NCBI RefSeq assembly: GCF_004379255.2
Contig: NC_056040.1
Coordinates: 33,591,779 to 33,655,778, forward strand
Reading direction: 5' to 3'
Source of the DNA: Salvia splendens
Lineage: Eukaryota > Streptophyta > Magnoliopsida > Lamiales > Lamiaceae
DNA length: 64,000 nt
Of this stretch, positions 42,216-50,701 are shown one piece after another (within the stretch, counting starts at the first letter, position 1; every line of letters begins with the position of its first letter). Under the pieces are notes generated by a model, which saw only the letters and a program-made list of their open reading frames with translations, did not search any database and was not told where the DNA came from. Both the position numbers and the translations under genes were made by a program.

Positions 42216-43729
42216 TTACCTTTTTTGTGTTGTTGTCATCTTCCTGCCACTTTTCACGTTCAGAGACAAGACCTCTCTTATATAGGATGCTCCTCCGAGA
42301 ACTCCCAGGGTCCCATCCTGATCATCATCCATGTCCCAATCCTTTTCATCTTCATAAACATCAGAATCAAAGTCACCATTGGGAAGCACCCGGTAATATT
42401 GAGGGGGGCAAGAGGAGGCATAAATACCTAACACAGCTAGTGACTTCTCCTTTGACCCTAAAGAAGAGAACCTATTTCCCAACCGTCTCGGAGACGAACC
42501 TCTGCTTCCTCTTCCCCTGGGAGCCACGTCCGGCCCTTTCTGCTCTCTTTCTAAGGAGACAAACCCTTCTACCTCTCTCTCCATGACCATTCCTTCCCTG
42601 CCTTCTCCATTGGGAGATGAACTCTCTCTCATCCTCCTTACCACACACTCCAACTAAGGACACCTCTGGCTGACCATCAAGGGCACCCCCCCTTATCACC
42701 TTGGATGCCAGAAGACAAGACCGGAGCCACATCTTGAGCCAACTTGCGCTCCTTACTAGAACATCCTTCCACATTTCCCCCTTACCTCCCAAAATTTCCT
42801 TCCCCCTTCTCCTTCTCCTTCTCTGCAGAATAGGGGAAGTCTCTTCTCATCGGTTTCGGTCTCTGGCCATTCGCATAACAGACATCACTAATATGACCTA
42901 CGTACTTGCAATCATGACAATACAACGGGATATGGTCCCATTTAACAGATTGCCTGACTTTTCTCCCTTGGAGGTCTAAGATGATTTCCTCCATCGGTGC
43001 CTTATAGATATCTATCTCAATGCATAATCTAGCGAACGAAAGCCTAGATTAGGTAATAGTAGCATGATCCACTCATATTGGTTCCCCCAAAAGACTTTCG
43101 ATAGCAAATAAGGCCGAATTTTCAAAGAGATGAATCGGCAGCCCAAACAGGTTACACCACACAACCGCAATGGGGGACTCAAAGAAAGGATAAAATTTTG
43201 TCGTCCACTTAAAAACCCTCATGGGATGTCGATCAATAAACCACACCGGCATTCCATTTGGACCACTCAATAACTTCGCATAATCCGCAAGTAATTTAAA
43301 TTGAATGAGAACATGTTTTGCATTTATAAATTTCCATGAAAACTCACATGCAAACCTCATACCATGTAAAGCCCTTTGGATATGGAGAGAGGAGGGGGTC
43401 GAATGTGAAAACATTCCAACAATAGCATGTCCAAGTTTTTCCGCTAGGAGAGATGTATCCGATCCCAAAAAATAGATTGAAGGGAGCCTTGAACTTTCAC
43501 CAACGATCCCGATCTTTCTGATTTTCTCTGGCTCAAAGATGACCGGATCCTTGCGCTTTGATCTGAGGTTATTCACCTAGGCGGACATGTTATTTTTACC
43601 ACCATTCCATTTACCACTGTCTGCCATGGACCCCTGTCCCGCCTTCTCCTCATCCTTGTTTTTTCCTTTATGACCTTCTTGATGGCTAATCGAGGGGTTA
43701 GCAACCACAGTAGAGACACCCTCTCCCAT
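42216..43729 (-). pseudogene. LINE ORF1, DUF4283-like RNA-binding protein with zinc knuckle
   Basis: ORF1 lies upstream of ORF2. A plausible ATG at 43727-43729 is followed by a charged N-terminus. An in-frame TAG lies near 43577, then comes a 167-codon stretch (43073-43576) with the DUF4283-type fold (F-L-G-S-D, V-L-I-Q-F, P-V-W-F-I-D, W-C-N-L-F-G-L-P). Two further in-frame stops (TGA near 43071, TAA near 43047) separate it from the zinc knuckle C-H-D-C-K-Y-V-G-H-I-S-D-V-C (CX2CX4HX4C) in 42782-42994. The tail (42216-42792) is acidic/basic and frame-shifted. ORF1 proteins of this type coat LINE RNA. Confidence 0.85.
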
Positions 43730-44716
43730 TGTCTAGTACCTCAGATTATTACGAGCAAACCCGAAGACTCTCTGCCTCTTGCGTTTTCCTTGGATAGATT
43801 GAGGATTTCCTTGCTCAACGGGAGGAATTCCTCATCAATCGACATATCACCCATCTGTGAATCAGCAAGCTTAGAGTGTTTCCTTCCTTCACCAACAGAC
43901 ACAATAGTACCCACGCCCCTCACCTCCCCTGCCTCACTGACAAGGCCTTGTGCAGCAACAACTCATCTCCTGAAGGGGTTGAGCCTCAACAAGATCCAGC
44001 GCAAAGTAATCACCCATCACAGAAAGATGCAAATCCTTCTGCAAGGCTTGTTTATACCCCGCTTCATCAACAGAAATTGCGTGCACCTTTTCCTGCGCCA
44101 CTGCCACTTTACCAGCCGCCATTCCTTGAGAAGACTGGCCCTCCTCCCCCTGATCGTCTCTAGGATTTGCAGAAGCAATTGGAGTATCAACAATCGCAAA
44201 ACCTCCTCCCCTTTTCAAGAATCGGCCTTCCCAAACCCCACCTTCCCCCTCCATCCAACCTCACCGACCTCACCTTCAGACCCCTCCTGGTAACCCCCTT
44301 CAGACACACGCCCAGCCCCTCTGCCTCCGGCTTCAACAGTTTCCGCCCTCTCAGACCTCCTCTTTTCATTTTCGCCATTAGAAGTAATGGCGATTTTGGC
44401 TTCCCCTTCGAAGATAAGCGCACTCTCGATCTCAGAGTTCGGTGAGGCTCTTTCTTGCTCAAACCCTCCCCCGACCTAGGAACCCCAAAGCCCCACCAAT
44501 CGGAGCTCCCTCACCCAACCCCACCGAGGGATCCCCCACCTGCAAATCCTCCATACCCTACGAGGGCAGCAAACGCCAGATGAACTCAAACACATAGAAA
44601 CCCACGACCAAACAGAGAACTCGATGAAACAGTGACAGGAAATCGATGAAGCAAGAGCTAGAAATCTCTGAGACAGAAAGGAACTCAGTGAAAATCACAC
44701 ACACATACTCAACACC
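43730..44716 (-). other. LINE 5' region, non-coding or decayed
   Basis: About 1 kb upstream of ORF1 on the minus strand. On the plus strand it is C- and pyrimidine-rich (many ccctcc/cccaacc runs). Frames on both strands are open for up to 207 codons, but no domain is recognisable. It may include the LINE internal promoter and 5' leader. The left boundary is set by resumption of Athila-1 LTR sequence at 44717. Confidence 0.6.
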
Positions 44717-44752
44717 CCTACTCTGTATACTTGCAGGTATTTATAGTGCTAA
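44717..44752 (+). repeat. Athila-1 5' LTR, second segment
   Basis: cctactctgtatacttgc then aggtatttatagtgctaa matches 61163-61198 of the 3' LTR remnant almost perfectly. The segment is bounded by the LINE on the left and the Harbinger-like element on the right. Its last three bases, TAA, are the Harbinger target. Confidence 0.88.
44750..44752. repeat. Harbinger-like target duplication, left copy (TAA)
   Basis: TAA precedes the terminal inverted repeat and recurs at 45894-45896. Three-base TAA/TTA duplications are characteristic of PIF/Harbinger transposons. The unoccupied version at 61196-61198 has TAA once. Confidence 0.88.
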
Positions 44753-44771
44753 GAGCATTAGCAGTGGGGCG
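44753..44771. repeat. Terminal inverted repeat, left
   Basis: GAGCATTAGCAGTGGGGCG, paired imperfectly with the right end at 45875-45893. Confidence 0.8.
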
Positions 44772-45029
44772 CCCTAAGGCGCGCCCTATGGCCCGCCATG
44801 TCATCAGTTTTATCCTCCTACCCCCCCACCTGCAGTGGGGCACCCTAAGGAGCGCCCTATGGCCCGCCACGTCATCAGCTGTACTATTGTTTTGTTTAAT
44901 TAATTTAAATGTTTTAAAATATAGTGTGAAAATGAAAATTAACAAAAAAAGAACAAGTAACTAAAAACCGGTGAAGATTGATTAAAAAACAAGTTACACG
45001 ATTCAAGTTTACACAAAAAACCGGCTAAT

Positions 45030-45527
45030 CTATGCAATTACCAACTTCTGACGCAGCTCATCGATCAACGCCCGGAGATATTCGGCTTCTTCGGGGTCCG
45101 TACACTTCTTGAGGGCCTTGTGCGTCTGCAACATCGTCCTCGCCATCGAGGCTGTTGCCAACTGGTTGTACGCGGCGGTCGTCAGGTCGGGGTCGAGGGT
45201 GTACTCTTCACATACTTCCGGCGCGTAGTTTGTACCGACGGGGGCGTACTCTTCACATACTTCCGGAGGTGGCAACTTGTGCGCGCGCTGCCGGTTCAGC
45301 TTCTTTTTAGCGTGGGCGGCTGATTGGGCGGCCTCGGCGGTGGCACGGCGGGAGGGGGCGACGTATCGGTTTGGTGACGGCTCAATGTCTGACAAATCGT
45401 ACGATTCCGTGCTGAATTTGGGATCGTACTGCGTGTTGGCGGTGAAAGATCGATATTCGTCGGGTTCTATACCCGGCCAACGCGCCTCACCACTGAACAT
45501 CGGACTGTTGGGACTTGATGAATCCAT
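45030..45527 (-). CDS. Harbinger-like ORF, accessory (ORF1-like) protein remnant
   Basis: The 165-residue frame starts at the Met encoded at 45525-45527 (M-D-S-S-S-P). An in-frame extension upstream to 45818 would read through the subterminal repeats and is unlikely to be used. The N-terminus is Ser/Pro-rich. Residues about 75-100 are basic (K-K-K-L-N-R-Q-R-A-H-K). An 8-residue P-E-V-C-E-E-Y motif occurs twice, created by a 22-bp tandem duplication near 45200-45265. The C-terminus is a predicted amphipathic helix (M-L-Q-T-H-K-A-L-K-K ... E-Y-L-R-A-L-I-D-E-L-R-Q-K-L). Position and helix suit the second protein of PIF/Harbinger elements, which partners the DDE transposase. I do not see the SANT/Myb part, so it is probably an internally deleted version. 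Function is inferred from context only. Confidence 0.5.
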   Translation of the reverse strand: MDSSSPNSPMFSGEARWPGIEPDEYRSFTANTQYDPKFSTESYDLSDIEPSPNRYVAPSRRATAEAAQSAAHAKKKLNRQRAHKLPPPEVCEEYAPVGTNYAPEVCEEYTLDPDLTTAAYNQLATASMARTMLQTHKALKKCTDPEEAEYLRALIDELRQKLVIA

Positions 45528-45874
45528 TTCGTAGTAATAAAAAATGTGAGTTTCGAGAGTGGAATCGTGAAATGAAATGTTACAAATGAAGGGTATTTGT
45601 AAAAAAACCAAACCGCGTGTCATCGTCCGCCACCATCGTCCGCGGAGCCTACAATGGGGCGGACGATAGCGCGGATGATAGCCTATCATCCGCGACATCG
45701 TCCGCCGCTCCCACAATGGCGCAGACAATGGCGCGGATGATAAGCTATTGTCCGCGCTATACGCTGCGTACGATGTATCGGCCGTGAGCGTCGGGCGCGC
45801 CCGATGGCAGGCACCCACAATGGTGCCATCGTCCGCGCCCGAGGACGATGCACGCCATCAGGCGTGCCATCGGA

Positions 45875-45893
45875 CGCCCCATTGTGGGTGCCC
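45875..45893. repeat. Terminal inverted repeat, right
   Basis: CGCCCCATTGTGGGTGCCC, the inverse of the left terminal repeat with six mismatches. It is followed by the TAA duplication (45894-45896). Confidence 0.8.
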
Positions 45894-45910
45894 TAATAAA
45901 TAGTGCATCA
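45894..45910 (+). repeat. Athila-1 5' LTR, terminal segment
   Basis: TAA (Harbinger duplication copy) plus taaatagtgcatca, matching the end of the 3' LTR remnant (taaaaagtgcatca, 61199-61212). The LTR ends in CA at 45910. Confidence 0.85.
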
Positions 45911-45916
45911 AATTTT

Positions 45917-45934
45917 TGGCACCGTTGCAGGGGA
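45917..45934 (+). other. Athila-1 primer-binding site, tRNA-Asp type
   Basis: TGGCACCGTTGCAGGGGA matches the complement of the plant tRNA-Asp 3' end (TGGCGCCGTTGCCGGGGA) at 16 of 18 positions and lies six bases after the LTR. Athila and Tat elements use this primer. The two mismatches are consistent with decay. Confidence 0.88.
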
Positions 45935-46746
45935 ATAGATTCACTTTGTGATTGATATCTTCAAATAGACAATTTTGCTACTTTGGATTTTACTACTTTC
46001 ACTTTTATTTTTATTTTAGTTTTCTTTTTTATGGATTTCTTCACAGGAATGGAGAGTCCATACGGTTACAATAATGAGCAGCAAGGAGGGTATTACGAAG
46101 AGTGTTATAGTCCCGACCAAGGGGGATCACACTACAACCCAGACTGCTTTGATTATTCATACGATGCACATGATTATTATACTAATGAACATTATAAAAT
46201 ATGTGCAGGTATGGAGAAGAAATCTCGCTCCAATTGAGAGGAACTGTTAGAAATTAGAATCGTCGAGTTCAGTAAAATAGGAAGATGATAAATCAGAGGT
46301 TGATCGATTTGGAAAGAAACACCAGCCTATTAGAGCAAGGATTGTTGGAACTCAATATAGGGGTTCTGGCCACAGCCATAGGGAGCAAGCACACTCCAGG
46401 GACACTGCCTAGCTTACCAGAGATCAATCCAAAAGGAAAGTGTCACGCCGTGCAGCATAGCGGAACCATGTACCAGCCTCCACAAGCATCAGATTTAGGC
46501 ATGGGAAGAAAAGAAGAAGGGCTCGCCGCTGATCTCACACCAGCCGCTGATCAAACTCAGCGGCTCGCCGCACACTTTCACAGTGGTCCGCCGGAAGCTG
46601 CCCAGCCAGCCGAGCCCGATTCGGACCAGATGCAGAGCCGTCACCAGCGACCGCTACACCTCTTCGCAGCGATCCGTCACCGGAGCGTCAGTCCCCAGAT
46701 CGTCAGTTGCCCAACACTGCGACTCTTCCATGCCCTCAACGGTTGA
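45935..46746 (+). pseudogene. Athila-1 gag remnant
   Basis: After the leader there is a short Tyr/Gly/Asn-rich frame (45983-46237), then a frame at 46285-46746. The latter begins with a helical segment (L-I-D-L-E-R-N) and contains L-P-S-L-P-E-I-N-P-K-G-K-C-H-A-V, resembling the conserved segment between gag and protease of Athila. The main capsid-like part of gag, normally over a kilobase, is missing between the two frames. The second half (46500-46740) is Pro/Gln/Ala-rich and not conserved. Confidence 0.65.
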
Positions 46747-46749
46747 AGA

Positions 46750-47495
46750 GCAAAAAGGTAGGCGCCTAGTTTGCCAAGTTCTTGGAGATCATGAGCAAGG
46801 TCCACATCAACATTCCACTCGCGGAGGCGCTGCAACAAATGCCCAACTATGCCAAGTTCTTGACAGATGTGGTCGCTAAGAAAAGAAAGTGGGGAAAATA
46901 CGAAACAGTGGGACTAACAGAGAATTGCAGTGTAATAATTAAAAAGGGACTGCCCACCAAACACAAGGATCCAGGGAGTTTTACATTATCTTGTGTTTTG
47001 GGAAATAATGTAGAAGGTAAACCATTGTGTGATCTTGGATCTAGTATTAATTTAATGCCTTCATCATTCTACAAGAAGCTCGACATTGACATCATCCGCC
47101 CCACTTCAATCACCTTGCAAATGGCAGATAGAAGTACAACAATACCAAGGGGGATTGTAGAAGATGTTTTGGTAAAAGTAGGAGAATTCATTTTTCCCAC
47201 TAGCTTTGTCATTTTGGACATGCAGGAGGACAAGAAAGTGTCGTTGATACTTGGAAGACCACTTCTAGCCACCGGGGGAGCCATGATAGATGTGCAGAAA
47301 GGGGAGCAAACGCTGCATTTGCATAATGAAAGTATCACCTTCAACATCTATGACGCTTTGAAATTCCATGGGAAGGAAGGAGCAGAAGGCTATCAAGAGT
47401 GTAGCATCATCCAAGTTGTCACGAATTGTGTGGGGGAAGTGGAAGTAACATACCACCAAACTCAGGACCCTTTAGAATCTTATATTATAAATTAA
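46750..47495 (+). pseudogene. Athila-1 aspartic protease region
   Basis: The frame includes a stop just upstream (TAG near 46766). The open stretch 46782-47495 contains H-I-N-I-P-L-A-E-A-L-Q-Q-M-P, K-D-P-G-S-F-T-L-S-C and the retropepsin active site C-D-L-G-S-S-I-N-L-M-P (Asp-Leu-Gly-Ser replaces the usual Asp-Thr/Ser-Gly in Athila). It also has A-D-R-S ... P-R-G-I-V-E-D-V-L-V-K-V and the second signature L-I-L-G-R-P-L-L-A-T. The domain is complete with the key Asp kept. It ends at a TAA that cuts the polyprotein before RT. Confidence 0.9.
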
Positions 47496-47534
47496 TTTAC
47501 CCCTACATCTGATTCATCTGCTTGTGATGCTAAT

Positions 47535-48589
47535 GTGTGTGATATGATTGCAGAATTCAAAGTTCTTCCCGGGAGAATCCCTCAAAAGGGGAACACATTT
47601 TTGCCTTTGCGCACCACCGAAGAAGAGGAAGAGAGGAAGAAAGCATTGGGGAAACCACGAGGAACACCTAAGGTGGAACTGAAGCCACTCCCAGAACACC
47701 TCAGATACGCATTTCTAGGGCCAGATAACACGTACCTGGTTGTTGTGTTTGCCGCCTTGAATGAGAAAGAATGTGAAAGTTGTTATGTGTGCTAAATAAG
47801 TATAAGTCTATTGGTGATTTGAAAGGGATTAGCCCAACCACATGCATGCATAGGATCTTACTTGAAGAAGGGCATAAGCTTCGTGTGCAAAATCAACGTA
47901 GTTTTTTGGGGAATGCAAGGTTCTACAGAAGATTCATCAAGGATTTCTCAAAAATCTTTAAGCCTATTTGCAAATTACTTGAAAAAGATATGAAATTTAA
48001 TTTTACTTCTGACTGCTTGCAGGCTTTTGAGGATTTGAAGAAGGCTTTAGTGAGTGCTCCCATTCTCATTACCCCCAATTGGAGCCAACCATTTGAAATC
48101 ATCTGTGACGCAAGCGACATTGCAGTCAGTTCCACTTTGGGGCAGAAGAGAGATAAAATTTTTAGAGTCATTTATTATGCTAGCAGAACTTTAGATTTTG
48201 CACAAGCTAATTATATGACTACAGAAAGGGAGATGCTTGCTATATATATAGTCTATTCTTTTGATAAATTTAGAGCTTATCTTGTTTGGGACTAAGACCA
48301 TTATTTACACTGACCATACAACTATTAGGCACTTGTTTGCAAAGAAAGACGTAAAACCAAAACTCATACGATGGATTCTACTACTCCAAGAATTCGATGC
48401 TGAGATAAGAGATAGAAAAGGATGTGAGAATGTAGTGGCAGATCATTTGTCTCGGTTGGAGCACCCGGTGGAAGGAGAAGATCTTCCACAAGAAATCAAT
48501 GAGGACTTCCCCGATGAGCATTTATTCTTCACTCAAGCCACTTTCCTATGGTATGCCGATATTGTTAATTATTTAGCAGCCAAGGTACA
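47535..48589 (+). pseudogene. Athila-1 RT/RNase H remnant with the RT core deleted
   Basis: The frame resumes at 47535 with L-K-P-L-P-E-H-L-R-Y-A-F-L-G, the segment before RT. It shifts frame near 47790 (I-S-P-T-T-C-M-H-R-I-L-L-E-E-G) and then jumps at about 47900 from the start of RT straight to F-L-G-N-A-R-F-Y-R-R-F-I, which lies after the catalytic Y/F-x-D-D motif. All catalytic Asp residues of RT are therefore gone. The connection and RNase H follow (C-D-A-S-D with RNase H Asp, T-E-R-E-M-L-A, then after a frameshift near 48285 Y-T-D-H ... V-A-D-H-L-S-R-L). The coding remnant ends at 48589 where another LTR begins; integrase is absent. Confidence 0.88.
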
Positions 48590-50089
48590 TGATAAGGCTC
48601 GTTTCATGCATTGGTTTTTGGTGATATTACATGTGTTTTTTGGGAGATAATGCGCAAATTTGAGATTAAGTGTGCAAATATTTGCTGGGTCAAGTAGATG
48701 CTGCAAATTGACCGAGTAGATGCAAAATGAGCAGAAAATGAGTAAAAAGTGTCAAAAATCAGCTAGGTCAAAGAGACTTATCAGGAGAGCAGGTGCGTGA
48801 AAAAATCTGTCGGACCCAGGAACGCACACAAATTACCCGGGGCAGGGAAAATGGAGCAGAAAAAGTGAAGAAATGAACAGATTTAAAAGATCCTATTTTA
48901 AGGGTACAAACGTCAAATCATGAAGAGCATACCCTAGGGATTCGAGCTTGAAGCCTCCCTTTATAAAGGGACCAACATGAATGAAGAAGGGGGCGCTTAA
49001 CGCTATGGTTGTTAGGTAGGAAGTTCATGGTAGCGCTTAACGCGTCCATTCTCGTAGTTTAGGTAGGAAACTCTCATAGGCGCTTAACGCCACTGTTCTC
49101 TTAGCTTAGTTTAGTTGAGTTGTTGTTTTCTTAGCTTAGTTTAGATAGTTAAATGCTTTCTTAGCTTAGTTCAATGGTTTCGACAGTGGAATTGATGACT
49201 CCCCCTTTAGATCTCGACCTATTTCTGGTTTTATGAAGCTTAGGTGTTTATTTTCATGTTGATGATGTTATTTACTCATGTTTCTTGGATGCTTTTTGCA
49301 ATTTAATGTTCGTTTGAAGCTGAGATCGGAGAGATCTAGTTGATTTATTGGTTGTTGGTTTGATTCGGAGCTGAATCGGGGATCGAAAGTTATGGATCTG
49401 AATCTGTGTTGGTTGATCTGAAGTTCTCTGTTTCTATTCTGCATGATTATGGCTGTTTACTGTTCGATCTCGGATCTACTAGACCCAGTAGCGTAGATCT
49501 GATAGTTTAGGCTTAATTTCATGTTTAAATTAAGATCTGAGATTACTCTGTTTTCATGGTGTTTAATGCTATGTTTTGTTCTGTATTTCCCGTTGGATTC
49601 ATGAAGAAGATGAAGTCTGCTGGTAGTTAGAATCATATCTGCTTTAGTTTGTTAGTTGCAGCTTTATTGTCAGTAGCTATTTAGGGAAATTTGTTCTGTT
49701 GCTTTTCTTACGCTCTGCTGTCTGGCTATTTTAGGAAACTTATTTGCTTGACCCAGGAATTTTGTGAATGATCTAAAGTTAATTTTCAGTTTCAAATCAT
49801 GATTGCAATTACATTTGAAGCACCTTCAGTTCTCTGGATCCAGTTGATAGAATAGATTAGGTTTAATTTCCCAAGTCTAGTAGTTAAAACTCAGCCCTTA
49901 ATGAATGCGTGGCAGCAACTGACCCCTTTTCCGTTTGTGTCATAGAAACAATCTCGAGTAGGTCCCTAGTCTCTATGGTTCGACACAAGTATGGCTCATC
50001 CCAAAAATAAGATCTAACATCTCTATTAAATTTTCCGTTAGCTCAAAGTATTTAGGCTTATAACTCACTTATATAGTGGGGTTTCACAA
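48590..50089 (+). repeat. Long gypsy-type LTR (family B), plus orientation
   Basis: It starts TGATAAGGCTCGTTTCATGC, matching the starts of the LTRs at 60756 (minus, TGATAAGGCTAATTTCATAC) and 62670 (plus). Inside are a TATA-like ctttataaaggg near 48960, a tract rich in gatctgag/gatcgg repeats and, near the end, gcgtggcagcaac (49907-49919) equivalent to the motif at 63888. The right end is probably a CA near 50085-50089 (atagtggggtttcaca). The five bases before it (GTACA) are not repeated after it and no primer site follows, so it is a solo or rearranged LTR. It truncates Athila-1. Confidence 0.75.
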
Positions 50090-50296
50090 CTAGGTCAGCT
50101 AAGGCATCCTCTATCGTTTTCACTTCATCCAAACTGTTTCAGCTTATTAAAGAAAGAGGCCTCAAAGTTGACATGTATCCTATCTTCAATTACTCTCACT
50201 AAGGGAATCTTGCCTTATTATATTCACCAGCTCATGCGACAACACACAAAACCTAGACCTAATGACTCCTATTCACGTTAGACATAGACTGCACTA
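50090..50296 (-). other. Short segment after the Athila-2 polypurine tract (possible 3' LTR stump)
   Basis: The 207 bp lies between the end of the LTR at 48590-50089 and the polypurine tract of Athila-2. By position it should be the start of the Athila-2 3' LTR on the minus strand, but no clean TG start or match to another LTR in the window is visible. Confidence 0.35.
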
Positions 50297-50310
50297 ACTC
50301 CCTCCCCCTT
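50297..50310 (-). other. Athila-2 polypurine tract
   Basis: On the minus strand AAGGGGGAGGGAGT follows cttggggacaagcatg with about a dozen bases between. This arrangement, ggggacaagca then a purine run, is typical just upstream of Athila 3' LTRs and primes plus-strand synthesis. Confidence 0.65.
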
Positions 50311-50429
50311 CCACTTCACTCATGCTTGTCCCCAAGCCATCCCAGTGAAGGGGGGAAACAGGACAGTTGAAGAGAACAAAACATAAAAATAAAACACAGC
50401 ACACAAAACACCAGACATGTGTAAGCAAA

Positions 50430-50560
50430 ACAAACTTCTCACACTTAGACCGAGCAATGGGCTAAGTGGGAGAAACTATAACAAAACAGAACCCAAAACA
50501 TGCCAAAAAAAATACAAACTTCTCACACTTAGACCAAAGGCTAGGTGGGAGAAAACACAT
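50430..50560 (-). repeat. Direct repeats in the Athila-2 3' untranslated region
   Basis: acaaacttctcacacttaga occurs at 50430-50449 and again about 85 bp later (50515-50534), each followed by a gtgggagaaa motif. On the minus strand these read as repeated ctaagtgtgagaag stretches like those near Athila polypurine tracts, suggesting duplication of the tract region. Confidence 0.6.
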
Positions 50561-50701
50561 ACACATATATACATAACGAGGCATGCTTGAGCAGCGAACA
50601 CAAAACCACAAACTCAGATCAACAAACATACAAACATATAATAAACGAAAAGACAACGAAAAAAAATTGAAAAGTAAAACTTACTTGGTCACTAGGGGGT
50701 A

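Larger units (their letters stand above)
38030..44716 (-). mobile_element. Plant L1-type LINE (non-LTR retrotransposon), defective, inserted in the Athila-1 LTR
   Basis: The order on the minus strand is untranslated region, ORF1 with DUF4283-like domain and zinc knuckle, endonuclease, reverse transcriptase, zf-RVT-like region and RNase H. This is the layout of plant L1 elements. It is about 6.7 kb and nearly full length. LTR sequence stops at 38029 and resumes at 44717. Comparison with 60757-61212 shows that 288 bp of LTR (equivalent to 60875-61162) is absent at the insertion point, and no target duplication or poly(A) tail is visible. Multiple stops and frameshifts make it inactive. Confidence 0.9.
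44753..45893 (-). mobile_element. PIF/Harbinger-like DNA transposon, non-autonomous (1141 bp)
   Basis: The ends are GAGCATTAGCAGTGGGGCG and the reverse complement of GGGCACCCACAATGGGGCG; 13 of 19 positions match, flanked by TAA on both sides. The left subterminal region has a 47-bp segment repeated after 71 bp (44761-44807 and 44832-44878). The right one has repeated cgtccgc/gcggacgat motifs and a 10-bp-arm hairpin at 45671-45693, probable transposase-binding sites. One accessory ORF remains; the DDE transposase ORF is absent, so movement would need a partner. The strand given is that of the ORF. Confidence 0.88.

Noticed and set aside
43670..44293. 207-codon plus-strand ORF opposite the LINE
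   Set aside because: It runs antisense to the LINE 5' region and ORF1 start, is Pro/Ser/Leu-rich from pyrimidine-rich DNA, and has no recognisable domain.
45528..45818. N-terminal 97-residue extension of the Harbinger-like ORF
   Set aside because: It translates the GC-rich subterminal repeats; the internal Met at 45527 begins the more protein-like part.
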